A DNA stretch of 5,786 nucleotides. Source: an uncultured Erysipelotrichaceae bacterium (GTDB lineage Bacteria; Bacillota_I; Bacilli_A; RF39; UBA660). A program made the position numbers and the translations under genes. The notes under the pieces were generated by a model. The model was not told the DNA's origin. It worked only from the letters and a program-made list of their open reading frames with translations, and ran no database searches. The stretch spans positions 1 through 5,786 of the forward strand of contig CACZQD010000012.1 of assembly GCA_902783215.1 (NCBI GenBank). The letters are read 5' to 3'. The number at the start of each line of letters is the position of its first letter. Position 1 is the stretch's first letter. Shown here one piece after another: positions 1-4,903 of the stretch.

Positions 1-47
1 TAATCATTCTTCCATTTTTTTAATTCTTCTTCTATTTTTCTATACAT
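1..47 (-). CDS. Probable AAA-family ATPase (DUF4143-type), N-terminal 15 codons only
   Basis: Only the first 15 codons are in the window (MYRKIEEELKKWKND), and the gene runs off the left edge. The ATG at 47-45 is preceded by a good ribosome binding site, AGAGGTGA, ending 6 bases before the ATG. The pattern, a short charged helix with RKI...L..WK, resembles the extreme N-terminus of the stand-alone AAA_14/DUF4143 ATPases. In that family it is normally followed within 10-20 residues by a Walker A motif of the form GARQVGKT, which is not visible here. These ATPases are common in gut Bacillota and Bacteroidota and their substrate is mostly unknown. The gene lies beyond a terminator from the PBP gene and seems to have its own promoter and possible operator, so it is probably a separate unit. 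The assignment rests on 15 residues and is tentative; the coding start itself is well supported. Confidence 0.55.
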   Translation of the reverse strand, partial: MYRKIEEELKKWKND

Positions 48-54
48 AAAAATT

Positions 55-62
55 CACCTCTA
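55..62 (-). promoter_or_regulatory. Ribosome binding site of the left-edge ATPase gene
   Basis: On the minus strand the bases read AGAGGTGA at about 61-54, a close match to the Shine-Dalgarno consensus AGGAGGTGA. It is followed by a T-rich spacer and ATG at 47-45. This site fixes the start codon of a gene of which only 15 codons are visible. Confidence 0.7.
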
Positions 63-67
63 TATAC

Positions 68-76
68 ATTCTAGCA
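68..76 (-). promoter_or_regulatory. Putative extended -10 promoter for the left-edge ATPase gene
   Basis: The minus strand carries TGCTAGAAT here, an extended -10 element (TGN followed by TAGAAT, one mismatch to TATAAT). It lies about 10 bases upstream of the ribosome binding site. No good -35 hexamer is found at 16-18 bases, which is typical of promoters that rely on the TG extension. It lies downstream of the hairpin terminator at 153-186, as expected for an independent transcription unit. One copy of the inverted repeat (80-90) abuts the upstream side of this element, so a bound protein there could block or contact polymerase. This is inference from motif and position only. Confidence 0.35.
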
Positions 77-79
77 CTT

Positions 80-130
80 TTCGTACAAAAAATACATATT
101 TTATTGATAATTTCGTGCATTTTGTACGAA
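80..130. repeat. Inverted repeat set with GTAC core (possible operator)
   Basis: A perfect 11-base inverted repeat is seen: TTCGTACAAAA at 80-90 and its reverse complement TTTTGTACGAA at 120-130, with centres 40 bases apart, close to four helical turns. Each arm is itself a short imperfect dyad of the form TTnGTACnAA. A third degenerate copy, TTCGTGCAT at 112-120, faces the arm at 122-130 (seven of nine bases match). The set covers the promoter region of the left-edge ATPase gene. Repeated short dyads at helical spacing upstream of a start codon suggest a transcription factor binding region, perhaps with looping. The regulator is unknown and no regulator gene is in the window. A weakly stable cruciform or hairpin is the alternative, but the 29-base AT-rich loop makes it a poor RNA hairpin. 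Confidence 0.4.
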
Positions 131-152
131 TTTTACATTTTTTAATAATTAT

Positions 153-186
153 TAAAAAAACTTACAATAAAATGTAAGTTTTTTTA
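153..186 (-). terminator. Rho-independent terminator, symmetric and likely bidirectional
   Basis: A perfect hairpin has arms AAAAAAACTTACA (154-166) and TGTAAGTTTTTTT (173-185), extended by one T-A pair at 153/186, around a six-base loop. Read on the minus strand it is a CTTACA/TGTAAG stem flanked by an A-run and followed by a run of seven T, a classic intrinsic terminator. The A and T runs are symmetric, so it could also stop plus-strand transcription. It closes the long minus-strand gene cluster and separates it from the ATPase gene at the left edge. The stop codon of the out-of-frame tail (TAA at 186-184) touches the base of the hairpin, which suggests that this tail is the original 3' end of the gene cluster. 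Confidence 0.85.
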
Positions 187-279
187 TAGGTTTATATATG
201 CTTTATAACTATACTCAACATCATACTTTTTAGTATATTTACTAGTTATTCCTCTAGTTATAGTAATGGTATCATTTAT
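184..279 (-). pseudogene. Out-of-frame 3' gene remnant, about 30 codons, no start codon
   Basis: After the PBP stop codon the minus strand stays coding-like in another frame. From about position 277 it reads NDTITITRGITSKY, continues with codons rich in Lys, Tyr and Asp, and ends YSYKAYINL followed by TAA at 186-184, directly at the terminator. No ATG, GTG or TTG in this frame would start it sensibly. Upstream the frame is just a shadow of the PBP gene, rich in Cys, Trp and Tyr, back to a TGA. It therefore looks like the 3' end of a longer gene now fused out of frame behind the truncated PBP. The NDTITITRG stretch resembles the last beta strand of a PASTA domain, which would fit the natural C-terminus of a SpoVD/PBP2x-type protein, but this is a guess from very short similarity. 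Confidence 0.45.
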
Positions 280-1535
280 TAGACAGTAAGGTGTATAGGA
301 GTAACAGATACTCCTTGACCAAAAGCAGTAGTAGCAAGTTCTAAATCAGTTATTTTATCTTCATTAAAAAGAATACCATTACTCTCTCCCACTAAATCAA
401 CACCAGTTTTAATACCAAATCCAAAATTACGAATATATTTAAATAGAGTTTCCTTACCTAATTTTAAGCCTAAATTTACAAAACCTGGATTACAAGAATT
501 TTCTACTACCTCCATATATGTTTCCTCACCATGACCACCTAGTTTCCAACAGTGCAACTTAGATGACATAACGGTAATAGAACCACTATCATAAAACTTA
601 TCCTTTTCTAAATCAACTATTTTCTCTTGCAAAGAGGAAGCTAAAGTTATAATTTTGAAAGTACTACCTGGCTCATAAGTCATCCAAACAGGTAAATTAC
701 GATTAATATCTTCAATGGAATAATTACCATACTTATTAGGATTATAATTAGGTCGAGAAGATATCGCTAATATTTCACCAGTATTGGGATTCATTACTAT
801 TCCTAACGATTGATCTGGACTATACATCTTTTCCGCATTATCTAATTCTCTTTCTAAAGCTTCTTGAATATCATAATTAATTGTTAAAGTTACATTCATA
901 CCATTTTGTGGTTTTTCATAATTTTGAGCAAGTGGTAAAGTTTTACCCTTTGCATCAGAAATATATTTAATCGCACCATTACTACCTGTTAAATACTTAT
1001 TATATTCTAATTCTAATCCTCCTAATCCCTGATTATCTATACCAACAAAACCCAGTGTATGAGAAAGTAAATTATCATTCGGATAGTATCTTTTTGCTTC
1101 TTTAACTAAATACACTCCCGGTAATTTTAAAGAATTAATTCTATCTGCAAGTTGATATGACAATCTTCTTCCTTCTGGATGGATACGCTCTATTGATGTT
1201 TTTTTTGAAACATGACTTAACATATCTTTATAATCCGATTTTAGGATAGTTGATAATTTTTTTGCAGTATCAGCTTTATCAATAATTTGATTTGGAATAA
1301 CAACTAATGAGGTAGTTGTAATATTACCAGCTAATACCTCCCCATTAGTATCTAATATATTACCACGATTTGCTTCTAAAGGTAGATTACGACTCCATAC
1401 TGATGTTGCCTTATCATTTAGTTTTTTATATGAAAAAACTTGTATATAAAATACTTTACCAATAATTAAAACAAAACCTATAATAATTAATAATAATACT
1501 ATTTTAATTCTAATATGAATATCACGAAAAAACAT
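279..1535 (-). CDS. Class B penicillin-binding protein, SpoVD/FtsI-like, truncated before the KTG motif
   Basis: This is a membrane-anchored D,D-transpeptidase of peptidoglycan cross-linking. Residues 1-9 are a short cytoplasmic tail and 10-31 a single membrane segment. The pedestal (dimerisation) domain starts with RGNILDTNGEVLA (57-69), and GLGGLELEYNKYL (170-182) is the family linker. In the transpeptidase domain the acylated Ser is in STFK (S291, K294) and the second motif is SCN (347-349). FGFGIKTGVDLVGE (371-384) and TAFGQGVSVTPIHL (403-416) are typical of SpoVD-like proteins. The protein then ends with TV and two TAA codons in succession. Family members run to about 550-650 residues and carry the KTG(T) active-site box some 50-80 residues beyond TPIQL; that box is absent. 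The KTG at 376-378 belongs to the conserved GxxTGVD loop and is not the catalytic one. As read, the product should be inactive. Start: ATG with GGTGAT three bases upstream. It is the last gene of the cluster, 38 bases after its neighbour. Confidence 0.85.
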   Translation of the reverse strand: MFFRDIHIRIKIVLLLIIIGFVLIIGKVFYIQVFSYKKLNDKATSVWSRNLPLEANRGNILDTNGEVLAGNITTTSLVVIPNQIIDKADTAKKLSTILKSDYKDMLSHVSKKTSIERIHPEGRRLSYQLADRINSLKLPGVYLVKEAKRYYPNDNLLSHTLGFVGIDNQGLGGLELEYNKYLTGSNGAIKYISDAKGKTLPLAQNYEKPQNGMNVTLTINYDIQEALERELDNAEKMYSPDQSLGIVMNPNTGEILAISSRPNYNPNKYGNYSIEDINRNLPVWMTYEPGSTFKIITLASSLQEKIVDLEKDKFYDSGSITVMSSKLHCWKLGGHGEETYMEVVENSCNPGFVNLGLKLGKETLFKYIRNFGFGIKTGVDLVGESNGILFNEDKITDLELATTAFGQGVSVTPIHLTV

Positions 1536-1538
1536 ATA

Positions 1539-1544
1539 ATCACC
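1539..1544 (-). promoter_or_regulatory. Ribosome binding site of the PBP gene
   Basis: GGTGAT on the minus strand matches the 3' part of the AAGGAGGTGAT consensus and lies three bases before the ATG at 1535, which is the right register when the full consensus is aligned. It supports the chosen start, which places the membrane segment ten residues in. Confidence 0.5.
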
Positions 1545-1549
1545 ATTAA

Positions 1550-1577
1550 ATTATATGTTTTTCTTTCAAATTCTTAA
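1550..1577 (-). promoter_or_regulatory. Possible internal promoter in front of the PBP gene
   Basis: A perfect -10 hexamer TATAAT (1555-1550 on the minus strand) lies 16 bases downstream of TTAAGA (1577-1572), a four-of-six match to TTGACA that overlaps the stop codon of the upstream gene. It could give the PBP gene its own transcript. The predicted RNA start would fall at or just before the ribosome binding site, leaving a very short leader. In DNA this AT-rich a chance TATAAT is common, so this is weak evidence. Confidence 0.25.
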
Positions 1578-2128
1578 TAATTATTTTTTATATCAATTAG
1601 TTTTTTCATTATATCATTAAAAACTAGATTAGAATTATCACTATCTTTAAAAGGTCTTATAAAATCCTCTATTTCAGATAATACTAAATCAATATTATCT
1701 TTATTTACTCTATCTTCAATTAATTTTAAAGATGTTTTTTTATACCCACGAACCATTAAACCAGCTAATGCCTTATAATATGATTTATCCGGAATATTAG
1801 ATTTTAAATATAGTTCATAAGCTAAATCATCAGTAACAATTCTTGGATTAGTAATAATTATTTGATTAGATCTAAATACACCATTTGGAGTAACCGTACT
1901 TTCAACACTCACAACTTCCGCATCAGTAGGAATAATTACATCATATAATGTATCGCCTCTAACTAACCATCTTATAATCTTATCTTCTGTACTAAAATTA
2001 AATCCACCCATATCTTTAGCATTATCTGCTTTAGGATTCCAATAATTAGTTTTATTGATAGAATCTATTTTATATTCAAATCCATTCGCATGTGATTTAT
2101 TACCAAACATTACTTTTACGTACTTCAT
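1574..2128 (-). CDS. Conserved protein of unknown function, 184 residues
   Basis: I do not recognise a function. The protein is soluble, with no signal peptide or membrane segment. The first 100 residues are mixed beta strands with a run of likely conserved motifs: NWNP-like YWNPKADNAKDMGGFNFS (29-46), the core IIRWLVRGDTLYDVIIPTDAEVV (51-73), and TPNGVFRSNQIIITNPR (80-96). The remainder is helical: a YELYLKSNIPDKSYYKALAGL region (104-124) followed by charged helices ending in a low-complexity tail. From memory, similar proteins, with the WLVRGDTLYDV and KSNIPDKSYYKALAG stretches, occur widely in Clostridia, Bacilli and some phages, usually as hypothetical proteins. Its ATG overlaps the stop of the metallophosphoesterase by one base (TAATG), with AAGAGG five bases upstream, so the two are translationally coupled. 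Nothing in the context points to a reaction. Confidence 0.8.
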   Translation of the reverse strand: MKYVKVMFGNKSHANGFEYKIDSINKTNYWNPKADNAKDMGGFNFSTEDKIIRWLVRGDTLYDVIIPTDAEVVSVESTVTPNGVFRSNQIIITNPRIVTDDLAYELYLKSNIPDKSYYKALAGLMVRGYKKTSLKLIEDRVNKDNIDLVLSEIEDFIRPFKDSDNSNLVFNDIMKKLIDIKNNY

Positions 2129-2958
2129 TATTGCCTCTTTTCAATATCAATAATAGTTATTTCTGGAGCAAATAAAAAATCTAGAAAAGATAATTTATTA
2201 CGATGTGAAGATTTAGTTATTCCACTAGAAATAATAAACTTTGTGTTATTTATTTCATATTTTCCATAACTATTCTTTTGAAATATTTTTTTATGGGGAC
2301 TAATTATCCCTCGACCTTTTAAAGGTCTTTTTAATATATTTGGAGTAATACCTCCATGAGTATGACCACAAACTACTAAATTAACACTATCTGATAAATT
2401 TAACTGACAATATATTTCTTTATTTAATAATTGAATTGGTGTATGACATAGTAAAATAGTATATTCAGAACGATTCAATTTAATCTTACTATTAACAAAA
2501 TCAATTAAATAATCAGGATTTTTTTCTTTATGATCATAATAATATTCTCCTGGTAAAGAAAGTCCAATAAAATTAATAGAACCAATTTTTTTAGATTCAT
2601 TATCTAAAAAGTAAACATTATGAATACTATTTATCTCTTTAAATAATTCTTTATCATAACTATAATAATCCTTTTTAGAATGAACAAATTCATGATTGCC
2701 TAAAGAAATAATAACAGGTGCGACAGACCCTAGTAATTTTAACCAATTAATTAATTTTTCTTTATCTTTAATATATCTTTGATCGATCATATCTCCCGGA
2801 ATACAAATATAATCAGGAATTTTTTCTTTAACAATATTCAGTATTTTATTCAATTTCTTTAAGTTTCTTTTATTATAATAATGTATATCTGATAATACAA
2901 TTATTCTTTTGTTATCATTATGATGAAAAATTTTGTAAAAACAACTACTTATTTTCAT
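2128..2958 (-). CDS. Calcineurin-like metallophosphoesterase (YkuE/YaeI type), cytosolic
   Basis: This is a two-metal phosphoesterase. Counting from the ATG at 2958 (276 residues), all signature motifs are present in order: LSDIH (D24, H26), GDMID (D56), GNHE (N88, H89), LCHTP (H172) and CGHTHGG (H199, H201). These bind the di-metal centre and phosphate. The fold and the GHTHGG ending are those of the YkuE/YaeI family, but those proteins usually have an N-terminal membrane or Tat signal segment. Here the chain starts MKISSCFYKIF and reaches the first motif by residue 24, so it is probably cytosolic. The substrate cannot be told from sequence. A longer reading from TTG at 2988 adds ten residues encoded inside tgt. 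I prefer the ATG, although the best purine-rich site, AAGGAG (2980-2975), lies 16 bases before it, further than usual. It overlaps tgt by 14 bases and its stop overlaps the next start. Confidence 0.87.
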   Translation of the reverse strand: MKISSCFYKIFHHNDNKRIIVLSDIHYYNKRNLKKLNKILNIVKEKIPDYICIPGDMIDQRYIKDKEKLINWLKLLGSVAPVIISLGNHEFVHSKKDYYSYDKELFKEINSIHNVYFLDNESKKIGSINFIGLSLPGEYYYDHKEKNPDYLIDFVNSKIKLNRSEYTILLCHTPIQLLNKEIYCQLNLSDSVNLVVCGHTHGGITPNILKRPLKGRGIISPHKKIFQKNSYGKYEINNTKFIISSGITKSSHRNKLSFLDFLFAPEITIIDIEKRQ

Positions 2959-4069
2959 ATTCTCTAATAAATTGCTCCTTATATTCAATTAAATTATCAT
3001 CTTTAATAGCTTGTCTTAAATCTTCAGTTAATTTAACTAAAAAACGAATATTGTGAATAGATAACAATCTCGCACCAAACGATTCATTGGCAACAATTAA
3101 ATGTCTTAAATATGCCTTAGTATAGTGTTTACAAGTATAACAATCACAAGTCCCATCAATAGGTTCAAAATCTTCTTTAAACTTTAAATTACGAATATTA
3201 ATTCGACCTTTACGAGTAAAAATATTGCCATGACGCGCTAATCTAGTAGGTAAAACACAATCAAACATATCTATACCACGAATTACCCCTTCTATAATAT
3301 CAATAGGTTCCCCAACACCCATTAAATAACGAGGTTTATCTTCTGGTAAATAAGGTATTGAATAGTCAATTGCTTTATACATATCTTCTTTCGATTCACC
3401 ATCATTAGCAACTCCACCAATTGAATAACCATCAAAATCCATTTTAACAGTTTCAATCGCAGAAAACTTTCTTAAATCTTTGTAAGCACCACCCTGAACA
3501 ATACCAAATAGTGATTGATTAGGATTATTAAAAACATCTTTCCCTCTTTTAGCCCATCTTAAAGTACGTTCTACACTATTTTTTAAATAATTATAATCAG
3601 CACTAGCAGGTGGACATTCATCAAAACTCATTGCAATATCACTATCCAATTTATTCTGTATTTCTATAGATTTTTCGGGTGTAAGTAAAAGCTTAGATCC
3701 ATCTAAATGACTCTTAAAATGCACACCTTCTTCAGTAATATCTTTCTTTTTATTTTTAGCTAGTGAAAAGACTTGAAAACCTCCACTATCAGTCAAAATT
3801 GGTCCATCATAATTCATGAATTTATGAAGACCTCCAGCTTTCATAACAATATCTTCTCCTGGTCGTAACCACAAATGATACGTATTAGATAATATAACTC
3901 CACAATTCATATCTTTAATCTCTTCTGGAGATAAAGTTTTAACAGTTGCTTGAGTACCAACTGGCATAAACATTGGAGTTTCAACAGTACCATAATTAGT
4001 ATGAATTAAACCCAAGCGTGCTTTAGTATTTTTTTCATTTTTTAATAATTCATATTTTATTTTCTTCAT
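2945..4069 (-). CDS. tgt: Queuine/preQ1 tRNA-ribosyltransferase (tRNA-guanine transglycosylase)
   Basis: Tgt swaps guanine at position 34 of GUN-anticodon tRNAs (Asp, Asn, His, Tyr) for preQ1, or for salvaged queuine in some gut bacteria, in queuosine formation. The 374-residue length is standard. The TIM-barrel landmarks are all present: LSNTYHLWLRPG (60-71), the general acid/base D94 in LTDSGGFQVFS, D150 in SFDECPP contacting the base, GIVQGG (189-194), SIGGVANDGE (216-225), LMGVGEP (249-255), and the nucleophile D270 in MFDCVLPTRLARHG. The zinc site is C308, C310, C313 and H339, with the family spacing of 26 residues between the last Cys and the His. The ATG at 4069 is preceded by AGGATG, which overlaps the TAG stop of the previous gene; the gap is only 12 bases. 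The usual partner queA is not in the window. Confidence 0.98.
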   Translation of the reverse strand: MKKIKYELLKNEKNTKARLGLIHTNYGTVETPMFMPVGTQATVKTLSPEEIKDMNCGVILSNTYHLWLRPGEDIVMKAGGLHKFMNYDGPILTDSGGFQVFSLAKNKKKDITEEGVHFKSHLDGSKLLLTPEKSIEIQNKLDSDIAMSFDECPPASADYNYLKNSVERTLRWAKRGKDVFNNPNQSLFGIVQGGAYKDLRKFSAIETVKMDFDGYSIGGVANDGESKEDMYKAIDYSIPYLPEDKPRYLMGVGEPIDIIEGVIRGIDMFDCVLPTRLARHGNIFTRKGRINIRNLKFKEDFEPIDGTCDCYTCKHYTKAYLRHLIVANESFGARLLSIHNIRFLVKLTEDLRQAIKDDNLIEYKEQFIREYENK

Positions 4070-4077
4070 AATATCAA

Positions 4078-4083
4078 CATCCT
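4078..4083 (-). promoter_or_regulatory. Ribosome binding site of tgt overlapping the upstream stop codon
   Basis: AGGATG (minus strand) shares its first two bases with the TAG stop of the 249-residue gene and ends eight bases before the tgt ATG. Ribosomes ending the first gene would sit on this site, so the two genes are likely to be translationally coupled. Confidence 0.5.
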
Positions 4084-4831
4084 ATTTTTTATTCACTAAT
4101 ACATAATCCTTTTGATTATCAACTATAGATAACAATATATCATTACCACTTAAATCTGCGTCAACAACTACTTCCTTATCCAAATATCTATCCAAAATTT
4201 CTTGATAATAATTATTAAATTTGGAAATATTAATTGGATAATTTAACATATCAATAAAATTGTTATTACTAATTCCATTTGAATTTTTATAATATATTAA
4301 ATCATTGATTATATTATAATTTAATTGTGGATAATATGGATCTTTAGCATCTATTATTCTTGTACCTTGATTCCAATTAAAACTAAAGTATTTTTCACCA
4401 TTCATCTCTACAGGTAAAATATATTCTTTATTCTTTATTTTTTCTTTTATATAATCACTTTGAACTAATTTAAAAATTCTAGTATTTAATTCATCTTCAG
4501 ATTTAATCTTAAAAAAGCAATCACAATCTTCAGACCTATTACATTCATATCTTTCTTTAAAACCATATGTTAACTCAAATCCATAAACATTATTATCCGT
4601 TCTACCAACCAAAGAATTAGCAAGATTAGTAATTAAATTTTTTTTAAACTCAAACTCTAATAACAATCTTGGCTCTTTTGATATTTTATTAAAATCTAAT
4701 ATAAATTTATAATCAGAAATTTTTTTGTTTTTTTCAACATATTCTTCCAACTTCGAAACTTGGTTTTGAATATAAATATATTCTTCTCTTAAAGCAAATA
4801 ATACTTGTTTATATGTATATGTTTTTCTCAT
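4082..4831 (-). CDS. Protein of unknown function, 249 residues, coiled-coil start and Cys cluster
   Basis: I do not recognise this protein. It has no signal peptide or membrane segment. Residues 1-40 are helical and heptad-like (VLFALREEYIYIQNQVSKLEEYV), probably a coiled coil or dimerisation helix. Residues 40-110 look like beta strands and contain a small cysteine cluster, C97, C103 and C105, in YECNRSEDCDCFF, which could bind a metal but lacks the two CxxC knuckles of a zinc ribbon. Residues 135-175 hold aromatic-rich FSFNWNQGTR and DPYYPQL, and the C-terminus (220-247) is again strand-like. Asn, Tyr and Lys are abundant, as expected in this genome. The ATG is well supported by AGGAAGAGG seven bases upstream. 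It is first in a tight cluster with tgt, which gives no clear function. It may be a narrow-lineage structural or regulatory protein. Confidence 0.8.
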   Translation of the reverse strand: MRKTYTYKQVLFALREEYIYIQNQVSKLEEYVEKNKKISDYKFILDFNKISKEPRLLLEFEFKKNLITNLANSLVGRTDNNVYGFELTYGFKERYECNRSEDCDCFFKIKSEDELNTRIFKLVQSDYIKEKIKNKEYILPVEMNGEKYFSFNWNQGTRIIDAKDPYYPQLNYNIINDLIYYKNSNGISNNNFIDMLNYPINISKFNNYYQEILDRYLDKEVVVDADLSGNDILLSIVDNQKDYVLVNKK

Positions 4832-4837
4832 AATATC

Positions 4838-4846
4838 GCCTCTTCC
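4838..4846 (-). promoter_or_regulatory. Ribosome binding site of the 249-residue gene
   Basis: AGGAAGAGG on the minus strand ends about seven bases before the ATG at 4831. The GATATTATG that follows is identical to the bases just before and including the tgt start, showing the same spacing register in both genes. It decides the start of a gene that has no recognised relatives to align. Confidence 0.55.
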
Positions 4847-4852
4847 TAATAT

Positions 4853-4861
4853 ATTTTAACA
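4853..4861 (-). promoter_or_regulatory. Putative extended -10 promoter of the tgt cluster
   Basis: TGTTAAAAT on the minus strand is an extended -10 element (TG, one base, TAAAAT with one mismatch to TATAAT), 13 to 22 bases before the start codon context of the 249-residue gene. No good -35 is present. It lies in the 72-base gap after murF, the only gap of that size among the genes on this side, so it is the best candidate for the start of the downstream transcript. In such AT-rich DNA this could be chance. Confidence 0.3.
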
Positions 4862-4903
4862 TATAACCCTTTCAAATGGAATAAAAATCAAAAAAAAAAG
4901 AGA

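Noticed and set aside
184..279. The tail frame as an independent small gene.
   Set aside because: It has no usable start codon or ribosome binding site, and upstream it is only a shadow of the PBP gene.
402..410. KTG at PBP residues 376-378 as the catalytic third motif.
   Set aside because: It lies in FGFGIKTGVDLVGE, the conserved loop before TPIQL; the true KTG(T) box comes after TPIQL and is missing.
4890..4899. Run of ten A (T on the coding strand) just after murF as an intrinsic terminator.
   Set aside because: No stem can be built from the bases before it (CTGTGTAGTCTC has no upstream partner), so it is only a homopolymer.
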